DNA of 64,000 bases. It comes from Agelaius tricolor (Eukaryota; Chordata; Aves; Passeriformes; Icteridae). Shown piece after piece: positions 10,780-23,066 of this stretch. The first letter of the stretch is position 1; every line of letters starts with the position of its first letter. The stretch spans positions 27,863,001 to 27,927,000 of the forward strand of contig JALJCS010000009.1 of assembly GCA_023055355.1 (NCBI GenBank). The letters are read 5' to 3'. Position numbers and translations under genes: made by a program. The notes beneath the pieces are model-generated. The model was not told where the DNA came from. It did not search any database and was given only the letters and a program-made list of their open reading frames with translations.

Positions 10780-13700
10780 AGATCTCTGAGGAAAACATGC
10801 TTTGCACAAATGTTTGAATACATCATGGACCATTTGTGATAAATGGGCTGTGGATTCTGCAAAAAAGAGTCACGTAAAAGTAACTGGCCAAATAGAAGAA
10901 GGAGTACCCTGTCAAATAGCACAACAGAAAGTGCCATGGCAAATATTTTCATGGCACATAGAATTAATCTTTCTCTCCTACATCAAGTCTAGACCCAAAA
11001 AGAAAGTATGGGGTGTAAAAATAGAGTGCAAAAAAAGCTATTTAGGTTTACAAAGATGGAAGTGAAACAATGACTCTGAAGAAGAGTATCTGAAATATAC
11101 TAGCAAAACAAGCTAAAAAAAGTGTTTTTAGCCAGAGCCCCCTGTGCTGCAAATTTGAAGGGTCACTTCAATGAATCAGAAGAGCATACAAGAAGCAGCC
11201 AAAAGGCTTAATAAACTGAAGCACCCTGAGCAATCTGGGGAATTAGGAATTGTTTTATGTGGGTATTTTTTTCTGGAGTTCACCACCTTTTCTGCAGGAA
11301 GAAATAAATGAAAAATTATTCTAGTGGTTATGGGCTGGTGAGGTGTGAAATGTGCCACATGCAGCTGCCTGCTCAGCTACTGCTTTTACTAACACACAAT
11401 ACCACCTAGGCAGCTGCTGCCTTCAGTTGTGCTCCTAGTGCAGCATACAACCCTTTTTTGTAAAGGTACTAAAATGCCACTGACCTAACACTGTAGTTGG
11501 AAAAACCCTCAGTTGTCTCGTTGGATTATATTTCTCTTCAAATACAAGAATGTGCAGATGTGGAGCTTTGGATCTATTCCAAGCTAAAGGGTCCTAAGAT
11601 TCTATGAAATTATTCAAACACTTCTGCAAAAATAACATAGCAAAATTTTCAGTTAAGGATAAACTAAAACATTTGAAAGGAGACCCTGAGTCTTTAGGTA
11701 ATGGAAATCTGTGAAAACACAGCTTAACATCCATCTTTGCTTTTCAGTAGACCATGTTGCTCTGTCCTGACTGGATCAGAAGTGGTTAAAACTGTACCAT
11801 CAACAGAATATCCAGCTCACTGTGTGGAGTGTGCAGAGTTCATGAGTGTTTGAAATATGGCTGGCATTTCAATAGGACTAGGGAACAGCAAAGACATTGA
11901 AGGCCTGTTACAAATTCATGTGGCCAGTTGCCACATGAATTTACAGGGTGGTCCTGGACAGAGCAAGGATATGAACTTTTCCACTGCTCAAACTGTAATG
12001 AATTGTCATTTACTTAATGTGGTGCTATTTTTTGTGGCCCAAGATCTTTATTTATTCCTTGCATTTTCCCTATAAATAACCCTGATTGACACCTTCAAAG
12101 GCTAGATTAAGCAGAGGAACTGCACAGCAACATTAAGGTAGCCACTCTGGACAATTGGTTAGCAAAGCTTATTAAAGCAAAGGTTTCAGTGTGAGGCTTG
12201 TGATCACACCAGGATAAGTTTCATCTTCTCAGTTTGAGATCTGGTTCTCAAAAAGAGCAGTCCCAGGCTGTGGTCATGCTCTGTCTGTGTTTACAAAACA
12301 AAATGGAGGGGAAGTTGACTTTGCCTGCTGTGAAGACCAAAGGGCAGACTCCCGAAGTCCCCTGGCACACCATGCCTGTTTTTTACAGCTTTCTTCTCAA
12401 ATTTGGAAAGAGAGCCTTTTCTCATCTCACTTGTTCCTGGCTGCAGGAAGGGCTCCTGCTATTTATATATGTTGCAGAGGTGCCAAAAGACACACAACAC
12501 GGCTGGCAGCTTCCAGGGGGCTTGGCTCCACCAAGACTGCAATTATCCAGAGTTTTTTGGAAGCTATTTTATTCCAGCAAATCTTTTGTTCTGGGAGCAC
12601 TTTGATCTGGGAATTTCTATGTAAATGCGCTGCCTAGGATGGTATCCTTGAGATTTTATAATTAGAAAAAAGGGGACAGAGCAGTTTCACATTCTTGATA
12701 GCCTTTTAGCAGCTCATTTATTTATTATCCATGAATGAGCTTGTTCAGATGCAATACTAGTTTTTTAACCTTCCACATAAAATACGGCATTCACTGCAAT
12801 TTGGTAAATGGTATAGTTTCTATGATTTCTTTACATAGCCTGCACCTTTAAATCTATTGAAGAAAAGATGTATCCAGAGACCATGAGCCAATAGTCTATT
12901 ATACCAAGTACAGTGTGGTTTGTAGTTTCAATGCATATTGGTTTGGTTTGCTTTTCCAACAAACACAAAATCTTTGACTTTCTTTAAGTCAAGATTGTGA
13001 AGGAAGTTTGTAGTGAGATTCAAAATTTAACTTCTGCTTAGGACTCTTGACTCAGAGCCCTAAACTAATTTAGTTTTCATTTCCCTCTCTCCCTTTCAAG
13101 ATGGGAAAAGAAAACAGAGAAACATAATAGATCAAACCATAAGTGGGTCACATAACTCTTATCTATTTTTTTTTACTTAAAAATTCTGTAAATCAAAGAG
13201 AAGCTGAAAAGACTGAGAACAACTTAATGTGGCTTTCCATTTTTTCCCATGATACAGTTTAGGTTTTCTATAAACTCTCCCATAATTAGGACTCAGTCAT
13301 GGTGAAACACTTTTGTCCCTTGCTGTTTCTAGGTAACCTCAATTAAAAGCCATGCAGAGTGACAACAAAATACTGCCAACACATCAGTCATGCACTGTAC
13401 GATAAAAATAAGTTCTTTTTGTGTGTGTGCTTATCTTTGAACATAAGAATATTTGTCAGTTCAAAGAAGCTGGGAAGGATTACTTCGATTACTTATTTGT
13501 TACACTTTAATGCTGTCCTCTTTTCCAGTTTTCCCAGCATATTGCACCTCTCATATGCCCTTCTCATTCAGATCCCCTTCTAATATCACCACTGGCTTAC
13601 ACATCAAGCAGAATTCTTCCCACAGCTTCTAAGGAACAACCTCATTGCTGTGTGGCTAACCTCCTAACTTGCCATTGCTCCCTGAGAACCCATTTGTGCT

Positions 13701-13849
13701 TCTTCTGGGTGCTGTAATCTGATGTGAAGGTGAACCTCAAACAAGAAGTGACAAGTAATGCTTGGGCCTAGCAGCTGTTTCAGCCACTCACCATGGGTCA
13801 TATGCAGACCTTAACTTGCGACCGGATGGGTATTTTAAGATCCTGCACA
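10780..13849. other. intergenic DNA, no gene recognised
   Basis: Mostly unique AT-rich DNA. Overlapping open frames at 12234-12637 in three + frames reflect a locally stop-poor stretch and not a recognisable protein. It contains the hairpin at 11912-11942. Confidence 0.55.
11912..11942. repeat. perfect 13-bp inverted repeat, 5-nt loop
   Basis: Arm 11912-11924 (AAATTCATGTGGC) is the exact reverse complement of arm 11930-11942, with the loop CAGTT. It is the third perfect hairpin with a 5-nt loop in the first 12 kb. Confidence 0.9.
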
Positions 13850-15160
13850 GCTGGAAAGTCACCCATTTAACCTGTGGTTAAGATCATGGAACAGATCTTC
13901 CTGGAAACTATACTAAAGTACAAGGAAAACAAGGAGTGGATTGGTGACAGCCATCATTGCTTCACTATGGGCAAATTGTTCCTGAAAAACCTCATGGCCT
14001 TCCATGGTGGGTGAGGGCATTGGTGGATAAAGAAAGAGTAACTGATGTAATCTACCTGGCCTTGTACAAGCAAAGCTGTACATGTCACTGTCCCACACAA
14101 CATCCCCATCTCTGAAGTGGAGAGGCCCAGCCCACACCACAGTGGAGAAGGGTTTGGCTGGATGGTCACACTCAGTGCAGTCCCTGGCTCAATATCCCAG
14201 TGGAGACCAGCAATGAGTGCCATTCCTCAGGGGCTGGGGCTGGAACAGGGGCAGTTTAACACTTTTGTTGGCTACATGGGCAGTGGGACTGAGCTCACCC
14301 TCAGTGAGTTTGCCCACAACACCAAGCTGTGAGGTGCAGTCAACATGCTGGAGGGAAGGGATGCCATCCAGAGGGACCTGGACAGGCCTGAGGACTGGGC
14401 CTGCACAGACCTCATGAAGTTCAACAAGGCCAAGCACAAGGTCCTGCACCTGGATCAGGGCAATCCCAAGCATAAACACAGGCTGGGTGGAGAACAGACT
14501 GAGAGCAGTCCTAAGGAGAAGGACTTGACAGGTGTTGGTGGACAAGAAGCTCAACATGACCCGACCCTGAGGGCAGGGCACACAGCCCAAAAAGCCAGAC
14601 ACAGGGCTGCATCAAAAGTAGCATGGCCAGCAGGTCAGGGGAAATGATTTTGTCCTACTCTCCGTCAAAATGGAAATGCCTTTTTTCTTCTCTGCTCTGG
14701 TAAGACCCCACTTGGAGTTCTGCATCCACTTCTGGGGTCCCCAACATAAGAAAGATGAGGACCTGCTGGAGCAGGTCCAGATGAGGGCCAGGAAGATGGT
14801 CAGAGAGGGATGGAGCACCTCTCCTATGGCAACAGGCTGAGAGAGTTGAGGTTGTTCAGCATGGAGAAGAGAGGGCTCCAGGTAGAGGTTAGAACAGCCT
14901 TTCAGTATGTAAAAAAGGGGAAAGGGGCTTGTTACAAGAGCCTGTGGATTAGATATAAGGAAGACATTCTTCATTATGAGAGTAGTGAGACACTGGTTGC
15001 CTAGAGAAGTTGTGGATGTCCTATCCTTGGTAGTATTCAAGGTCAGGCTGGATGGCACCCTGAGCAACCTGGTTTAGTGGAAGGTGTCCCTGCCCATGGC
15101 AGGGCCCTTGGAACTGGATGATCTAAGGTCTCTTTCAACCCAAACCATTCTAGGATTCTG
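13850..15160 (+). mobile_element. CR1 LINE fragment (reverse transcriptase part and 3' end)
   Basis: The + strand carries broken coding sequence of the avian CR1 non-LTR retrotransposon. A GVPQG-like region reads MSAIPQGLG near 14215-14240. The catalytic motif, normally FADDTKL, reads FAHNTKL near 14309-14331. Then come EGRDAIQRDLDRPEDW (from about 14348), KFNKAKHKVLHLDQGNP, and near 14811-14875 [13 protein letters not shown]. The end has the CR1 3' pattern (a GGTCTCTTTCAACCCAAACC-like tail, then ATTCTAGGATTCTG). Frames shift several times and stops interrupt it, so it is dead. The 5' limit is approximate: clear similarity begins near the GATCATGGAACAG at about 13885. Confidence 0.88.
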
Positions 15161-17445
15161 TACTGATACCAGCTGCAAGGAGTGTCATACATCAACATGT
15201 ACAGCTTAGCAACTTAGCTTTGAAAAGAATGTCGTGTTTCTTAGCACCAACTCAAGCACACTGCCATAGGCTGTCCAAACCATGATATAGCAGCATCTCA
15301 CACAGAGAGCAAATACGAGTGGGCTCTCTCCAAGCAGCAAAAGCATACAGGATGTTAGAGGGAAACATTAGCATATATGAAGCAGGCAGATTCAGTCTGG
15401 AACTGGAGAGCTCAAAGTGGATTGTGAGGGTAGGGTAAAGCTACTGGCAAGGGAGAAAACAATGAAATAGAGAGAAAAACCAACTGAGGGCTAGAAATCA
15501 TAGGTAGGGAAATCCATGCACAAACCCTCCACTGAGCTTCTGGGCATGAAAGATTGAGCAGAGACTTGAGAAATCCTCAGCACACTGACTCTTCTGACTG
15601 AAAATATGAGTCATCAGCCTCTAGGATGACTCATGACTGCTCTCCTCCATCCTGAGTGGCAAATGAAAATATAGATGAAGAGGAAGGTCGGGCTGAGGAC
15701 AGTACAACAAGCCAGGGAATTTCTCAGCCTCTCACTATGTGAACACTCATGTCATGAATCCTTTCACATTCAGCAGTTGGTGACTGAGGAGGAGACGGCA
15801 CTGACCATCTGGGGAAGGAGAGTGGTGCCATCCTCCCTCATGTTGCCTGCCAGGGAGGGAGATGTTTTGGCAACAGAAGAAAGCACCTGAGAAACAGGAA
15901 AAGGCCAACTGGTATGTGTAGCTATTTAGCAAGTGAACTTGAAATAAGAAGGGGAAAATCACAAAGGGTTTTGCATGCCTTGGTTAATTGAGTTACAGCT
16001 CTAAGGACAGCATTGCTGAATAGCTTGCCAGGCTGAAATCCTGGCCACAGAATCTGGCAACAGATGTGAGAAAATCTGGTTTTCAACACATCTTTAATGG
16101 CATGTGATACTGAGAAACAACCAAGGCTAAAGGTTCAGGCAAAGGCTGAGCTGCGTTACTGGCTACATGGGTGCAGCCAGGACAGATCTCCCCAAGCACC
16201 TCTGCTCCAATGGTGCCCAGCGCTGGGCAGAGGGGCTTCACACCAGGTTGTGCCTGGGTCCTGCAGCTGAGACAAAGCAATGTGCTTACAGGGATATACA
16301 GGCTCTGGGAACTGAACTTCTAGACATTATCTTGGCAATTGCCACACAGCCAGCCCAGGAAGTTGCCTGCAGTCACTCTGCTGCTAGACTCTCTGCTAGA
16401 GTGGCATCTGTATTTTATTAAATTCCCATCACCTTTCTTTCAGTCTGGACTGACTGTGAGGAGGGGATAAAGTTGCTTGTGAGCCATTAATGCTCGCTGG
16501 ACTGGCGCATTCCCACATGAGATCACGCAGCTCTTGCTTCTTACCTCCCTTGTTTTTCCCTTACATCTGTTAAGACTACAAGTTACTGGAGCAGTGACTC
16601 CATCTCTTGGGCAATGTTTGTCCAACAAGGCCTCCATTTCCTTTAACTCCTGGATCTTCCAGGAGATAATATTAAAACATTTACACGTTGTCTTGTCACA
16701 GCACAGGATTGGCTTTCTTTATAATGAGTTTTTCCTAAAGTCTTTTGGGCATTGGTTGGATTATATTCTGTTCCCACGATAAAGTGAGTTGGGTCATTCA
16801 GTAGCATGTAAGAAAATTATTAACACAAATCTGAGCAGCAACATTTCAGCTTCTTTTCCCAGACCAGTGAAATTCAGCATTAACTCTGCACAGTGAAGCA
16901 TTCACTTTACTTAAGTACTTAATCTTCTTTAATCATCTTCAGCATGGAATCCCCCTCCCTTTCCATTCCTTTCAAGCAGCTTTTGGTCTCCAGCTAAAAG
17001 AAGGCCCTTTCACTCCTCTTTTTTATCAAAGCATTGCCCTGATCACAGAGCAAAAGAATGTCAAGATAGATATACTTTTGCAGATACACTTAATGCTTGT
17101 GTAAATGAGTGAATGCTCAGGAGAGAGCATGCTTTATGAGCAACAGACAAGTTAATAGGAACTTGAGAGGCTTTGCAATTGTCCTACTCTTTGTGCCTGT
17201 CATTCCTGCCTCAGGACAGTTCAGGCTTTGTGATTCCATAGTCCACAGTGGTCACTGACTGACTGTTTCCAGCCATAAGCTTTGCAACACAGACTGAGCA
17301 CTGCATGGACTCAACATTGTCCTTCGGAGATGCTTCCCACTTCTCATTTCTATGAGAACAGAGTCAGTTTTCACTGCCTGCCAGGTCCATGCTGCTGGCA
17401 CAAAGCTGAAAGGAGTGGTCAAAAGTACTGGAATTGTCTGCCAAC
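15161..17445. other. intergenic DNA, no gene recognised
   Basis: Unique sequence between two CR1 copies. The only item of note is the AP-1-like palindrome at 15606-15634. Short frames such as 15675-15890 and 16167-16421 have no recognisable content. Confidence 0.55.
15606..15634. promoter_or_regulatory. paired AP-1-like sites in an inverted repeat
   Basis: ATGAGTCATC at 15606-15615 and GATGACTCAT at 15625-15634 are perfect reverse complements 9 bp apart. Each contains a consensus AP-1 heptamer: TGAGTCA at 15607-15613 and TGACTCA at 15627-15633. Two sites this close are suggestive of an enhancer, but nothing else in the sequence proves use. Confidence 0.4.
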
Positions 17446-17606
17446 TACTGGAATGCTCTTCCCAAGGAGGTAGTGGAGTCACCATCCCTGGATGTGTTTA
17501 AAAAAAGATTGCATGTGGCACTCAGTGCCATGGTTTAGTTGAGGTGTTACGGCATGGGTTGTACTCAATGATCTTAAAGGTCTCTTCCAACATAGTGATT
17601 CTGTGA
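17446..17606 (+). mobile_element. CR1 LINE 3' end fragment, + strand
   Basis: Matches the CR1 tail: GGAATGCTCTTCCCAAGGAG, GTGGAGTCACCATCCCTGGA, the GCACTCAGTGCCATGGTTTAG block, and a TGATCTTAAAGGTCTCTTCC end followed by GATTCTGTGA. It is a short 5'-truncated copy of a different CR1 subtype from the one at 13850-15160. Confidence 0.88.
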
Positions 17607-18719
17607 AAAGCCATCATTGGCAACTCATTACATGCATGGAAGCTCAGCTAGGAGACAAGACAAAAGGAGCAGAGGTCTCACTGCAGTCTGGGATACTGTG
17701 GCAAAGCTAGAAAGGTTTTCTGGTTTCCAAGAACCAGCCCATATGGGAGAGGATACTAATATGGGAATGCTGTCCTGAATGTTTTTAATATGCTCCTGAA
17801 TCTCACAGAAAATTAAGGAAAATTTGAGATGTTTTGAAGGCTCTGCTCTATTTTCTCTGCTGTTGATGCTTTGTTTTCAATTTTGCTGAGGTCATGTTGC
17901 TTGGTTTATACCAGTATGATTCTCTCTATAGCAACTAAGCTGTTCTACATTTAAAAATTAGAAATCAAAGGCAAATAGCTCATCTAGACCAGTACCTGCC
18001 AATTTGCATCATAAAGTGGGTCTCTCACAGCAATATTCTGTCTCAGAAAACTACTCTGTTGCCACACTTCATAAAAAGACATAATGGCAAATTTTCCCCA
18101 TGTCACAGTACCCCCACTTGTGCAATGTTCTCTAATGGACAAAGGGGTAAAAGAAGATTAAAAAAGAGGTCCTTATGCCTTGTTGCAACAGTCCTGAAGC
18201 CTGATGGTCTATTTTAGAATGTGAAATTTTAAGAACCTTGCTTGTTTAGCCCAGCCAAGCAAAGGCTAGCACAAATATAACTATCCCAGGTGTATTTATA
18301 GGGAGGATACATTGGGGAGGAAGAAGATTTAATGAAGAAAAAATGGCACAAGAGCAAATAGGAATAAGTGAGCCACAATAAAATTAGGCTGGAATTAGTA
18401 AACAATTCTACCTGTACTGTTCTGGAAGAACCTCCCAGGAAGAGAACAATGGGGGAAAAAACCCATGGCTATTTTTAGAAAATAACAACATTAGTTTAGA
18501 AAAGTTTTATCACTGTGTGGCCTGATGGCTATGAAAGCAGAGGATCATTTCAGGAATCTTCTAGCTCTATATACTTATCTTTCTTAACCGTTTACATTTC
18601 TTCTGAAAACAGTTTCCCCCCAAGGGTTTTAGGATACCACTAAGTACGGCTTTTTCATCAAACTTTAATCCATTCTTATTTGAGATACAGACTCTGCAGA
18701 CTTGAATAAAAAACCAAAA
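17607..18719. other. intergenic DNA, no gene recognised
   Basis: AT-rich unique sequence with no repeat, RNA gene or coding signal that I can identify. Confidence 0.55.
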
Positions 18720-19520
18720 GTGATTTGCTCGACCAAATCAATCCTATATCTGTCCAAAAGACGCTTTCTGATTCACACAGGAATTAAATCATATGGCTGG
18801 CGGTCCCCAAGAGGCAATCTGAAGTGATCATTGAGTACCCGTTTATAATAACTCTGTTAACCTCTGCCAGTAGCAGAAAAAGGGCTCGGTGCCAGCACAT
18901 CTTACAGTTCTAATTAGCTTTCTTCCAGACGTGGCAATCCCCGTCCTGCGAGCCCTCTAGTGGTGCTCTCCGTGCTTGTGGGCCGGGCAGAGCCGGGCCA
19001 CCACCGGGGCGGGTGCAGCCACCGCCACCCCACTCCTCTACCTGCTCAGAGCCTCACGAGAAAAAGCCACAACAATTTCCATCGCCACGGCGCGTCTGTG
19101 GGGTGCATTTCCTGCTTTGATGGAAAACCCAAAGGAAAGTACTCCCAAATTTCCTGTTTCCCTCCCAAGTATTTCACCTGGCTTAACAAACAGTATTATA
19201 TTGTCTTACATATCGCACGAGGCTGACACATGGCAAGTTTGGGTCCATGAGAATCGGACCCTGATGGTCCACATGAGCACCGGCGTATTTCTATGCATAC
19301 CGTATGTGAGCAGATCCCCAGCCGTAGGGCAGAGGAGTAAAACACAGCTGGAACCAGCCCTGCAGTGCTGCTGGCACCCGGGGAAGCTGCAGAGCCGCTG
19401 TGTCCCCAGCTCACTGCCAGCAGCCTCCCTTCGTCACAAAGCCAGTAGCCTTGCTCGGTGTCCTCCCAGTGGCGTAGAGCTCTGCAGCTCTGTCTGCTCA
19501 CGTTCAGGAATTCCATGATA
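18720..19520. other. CpG-elevated, GC-richer segment
   Basis: CpG dinucleotides are sparse over most of the window but cluster here, densest at about 18930-19110 (GGCCGGGCAGAGCCGGGCC, CCACCGGGGCGGG, CACGGCGCGTC). The 180-codon frame at 18976-19518, the longest in the window, is probably a by-product of GC richness, because it lacks any recognisable domain. It could be a weak CpG-island promoter, a regulatory element or an unrecognised insertion. No TATA box or adjoining exon was identified. Confidence 0.5.
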
Positions 19521-22500
19521 ACTGCTGGGATAGATAAATATTCTTTTAAATGCTGCCCCTGCACAGAGACCTCCATTATCACTGTGGCCTGGCCCAGGGG
19601 AAAAATCCAAAGAGGCACTTTGCTGTGTTTCTATTTCTGTCTCCTGGACTGCAGAACACCTTATAGTTTAGCCAGTTCCTTGCTGAAGTCGTACTTTCAC
19701 AGCACTAAATATAGGAATAGTGCACTCTGCAGGGCCTAAATTTAGCTTTGCTGCGTTAGAAGGGGAGGTACCTCATTACTGGAGGCAGAAAAGCTAGACC
19801 ACTGCAGGCAGGGAAACTTGGGTGATGCAGTAACAGCCACTGCACTGTTGTGCCAGTGCACAAAGGAATTTATTTAGAAATTGCAGTTCTATGTTTATGT
19901 TTTTTAATGAATCTGTTAAATACCTCAGTGAGGTTTTCCAGTAGTCCACTTCCTCCAGAAGAAATTACATACCTCCATACTATTGCCGGAAAAACATTTA
20001 GGAATATTCCTTATTTAAATTAAGGAGAGAATTTAAAATAGTGCAAGTCAAATTTCAAGGTTTCAGGCATCTGAGCTTGTTACAGCTGGCATGTAAATCC
20101 TTGCATAAAGGTGACCCCACAATGGAAGCAGTTGATATAAATTCTTTTTTTTTTCAGGAGCTAAGATGGCATTTCAGAAGCGTAAGGGTTTTGTCAAAAC
20201 TTTTCAGAGTCCCATCTTTCCATTACGATTCTCATTTATCTACAGTGTTCACCAATATGAAACAGGGGTATGAGTCACATCATCTTCCATGTGAAAAATT
20301 ATTCTTTAATAGGAAAACAAATCAAACCACCACTAATTTAGTTATTTCATCTTCAAACAGATGATGACGATGATACACAAACTACACAGTGGAGGAGATC
20401 ACTCATTCTAAAAAGAAAATATTGTTGGGATCCACCAATTTTTTCTTATCAGACTCAAACATAAGGAGGAAAACCACCCTTTTATGAGTCCACACTAGAT
20501 TGAGCCCTGGCTAATCCATGACAAGTGACAGCTGCACAACCATTTTACTGCAGACTGTTGACAAAAGTACATTATTTACTGGATACCTAATGTCCGTACT
20601 GGGAAGGAAATGCACCCCCAGCACTTATTCTGTAGTACAGACTGGACTTTCTTTCACATACTTGTATAGCCCAACTGCTTTATAGCCCAAAACATTTTGG
20701 TCCTTGTTAACTTTCAAGCTGTGCCTGTGAATTGTCTGGGAGGGTATTATTTGGCTGGGGCCAAAACAGATCAGTGACAGTAGTTAGGCACTTGTGGGAA
20801 GATGACTGGGGCTGAAAAATAACAGGACAGAAATTACAGAGGAAAATAAAGTGGGATAGAACTTGGTCAGTACACCCAACCTCCCACACACAACACAGTC
20901 TAAGGGGGGGCTAAACACAGGGTGGAGCAGAGTGGAAACACCATGGCCACACTCTATCAAAACCCTTGCAGAGGAGAGAACTCAGTGGTACTTTCTAGTA
21001 AGTAAGGTACTTTCTAGTAAGATGCACAACTGCTGAAAACCAAGGGAAACAGAGGAATATGTCCTGCTGTTGAATCAGCAGCAGTAGTGAAATCAGTCTC
21101 CTTGGACTGACCCATGTGCCCATGCAACACTTTTCTTGGGTGCCATACTGAGATATCTGCCCCAAGGTATGATCACCCCTCAGTAACTCAAATGCATGAC
21201 TGAAGTCATGCAAGCTTAACATAAATGTAAGGAAATAGTATAGAAGTGAGTCAAGATTGGGAAGAAGTTGGGGAAGACTCCATCATAACTTCTGGGATCA
21301 GCTGACAGGCTGAATCTGTCTTCTCCCCCCACAGGGACTCCTATTGGATAAGAACTATACTCTATGAACACTGAAGGATTATCTTAAACTAACTTTTGTT
21401 AGGGATTAGGTCTTGTTAGTATGTTGTGTTGAATTATATTGCTTGTTATTCTATTGTTTTGGATACATTTTTGAAGTGAGATACCAACACAAGCAGCCCT
21501 TAAATCTGTTGAAATTATATTAATAAAGAGTGTTATTCCACCACCTGTTAATGGGAGTCCTTCAAGCATGCTGGCAGTAGTAAAGGTGTAGAGACCCAGG
21601 AGGAGGTTTCTCAGGCATGTGAGCCTAAACAGGTCAGCCAAACTGCCTTCAGTGTAGTGAACTGCTCAGTGAAGGGTGCCCATAACAAGACACTGATAGA
21701 CTGGTTGGGCACAAGGGTCCCAGTTTTCCTGGGGAGCTAACAGACTAATCAAACACTAAGAGGTGGAGCAAATCTCCCCTTTTCATGTGACAGTAATAAA
21801 AAAAAATATCATACTCAGCATATAGAAACAATCTTTGGGACTGTTTATTAGCACAGATACAGTCACTGAATTTAAAATAAGGAAACCAAAATTGTCTGTC
21901 TTTTCCTTCAATGCATCCAGTAAATAATGTTAAGTCAAATACTGATTGGTCTCACTCACAAGCTACACACATCTACCAGCCCTCTCATACCCCATTACTT
22001 CAAATTCTGGTGCTGGCAGTCAAAGTTTGTGTCACACTGACACACTGAGGTGTAGGAGTAGATAAATCTTCAGAAAGGAACAATCAGCAGGATTTAAAAA
22101 TTCTGGATATGTTTGCCATCCATCTGTTTACACTTTCTTTTGCCTCTTTATGAGCAAACCATGCTCCCTTGGTCTCATGCACGACCAGTCATGGACCTTC
22201 AGAAGACCTTACAAAAACATCTTATGACTGCATATTCATGAAGCAACTATCAAAAAAAAAGAAAAGGAGAAACAATTTCCAAATATAAACTCATTGAAAC
22301 AAAATAAGAAAGCATGGGGAAAGGAAGGGACTCCATGCAGGATGATCTATAATTTGAGTATTTTTGTGGGTTTTGCTTCTGTACCTGAGAGAGTGAAGAT
22401 AAGGTAACTCCTTAAGTCTCTCATGATCCTGATACTCTTTCCATATTGTGAATGTTTCAACTGGTATAAGGAAAGATGTTACCAATTCCTTCAAAAGCTC

Positions 22501-22962
22501 TGCCCTCTGTGACACTAAGGGGTCATGAGCACAAACCCAGTGACAGAAACATTTGAGATGATATCCTGCTTCTATACCTGCTTCCCGAGATCCTTCTCTC
22601 ACACTTCTCACATGTGCCAGTGGAGATTTCAGATACTAATTATTCACAGCTGTACAACATACAACATGGCCAATGACAGCATATTTCATTAGCAAATATG
22701 CCTAATGAAACATGCAATATTATACCACAAAGCAACGTTAACAAAACAAAAAAGACCAGCGAACAAAACACATGTCAGTGTAGAGAAAGAAAAAAAAAAG
22801 AGATAAAATTAAATAAGTTGAGCTAGGTGCTCAGGAGTTCCCTTGCTCAAAGATTCATATCAAGAGTTTTCATTTCAAATAACAATTTCAGGCTCATCTA
22901 ATGCTGCAGGCCATAGCTCTTAGTCTTCTATATTTTCAAAAGACAAGGGATGTTTTATCCTT
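19521..22962. other. intergenic DNA, no gene recognised
   Basis: Unique sequence. A 16-bp direct repeat at 20987-21021 is listed. The minus-strand frame at 21399-21641 encodes a hydrophobic, glycine-containing peptide that I could not assign. Confidence 0.5.
20987..21021 (+). repeat. short direct repeat, 16 bp x 2
   Basis: GGTACTTTCTAGTAAG occurs at 20987-21002 and again at 21006-21021, a period of 19 bp. Confidence 0.9.
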
Positions 22963-23066
22963 TCCTGGTTTGGGCTGGTGATTTTCAGTGTAATAACTTG
23001 CATGGTGTCACGTTTGGGATTTGTGATCAAACCAACATTAATAACATAGGGATGTTTTTGTTACAG
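22963..23066 (+). mobile_element. worn 5' fragment of the same LTR family as 10222-10779
   Basis: Its order of blocks matches the first 110 bases of the LTR at 10222: a CTGGTTTGGGCTGG opening, ATTTTCAGTGTAATAACTTGCATG, TTTGGGATTTGTG and ACATAGGGATGTTTT. Similarity then fades. It is an old truncated copy in the same orientation. Confidence 0.65.

Noticed and set aside
11560..11612. GGGTCCTAAGATTCTATGAA, similar to a CR1 tail
   Set aside because: Only about 20 bases agree and no CR1 body precedes it.
18976..19518. 180-codon open frame, the longest in the window
   Set aside because: Proline/serine/alanine-rich composition follows local GC content. No domain, splice sites or start context, and other frames over the same bases are also open. 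The CpG-rich segment is reported instead.
21399..21641. Minus-strand hydrophobic frame that at first suggested a mitochondrial insertion or an envelope relic
   Set aside because: I could not match it to any mitochondrial gene order or retroviral motif. Standard-code translation gives no recognised signature.
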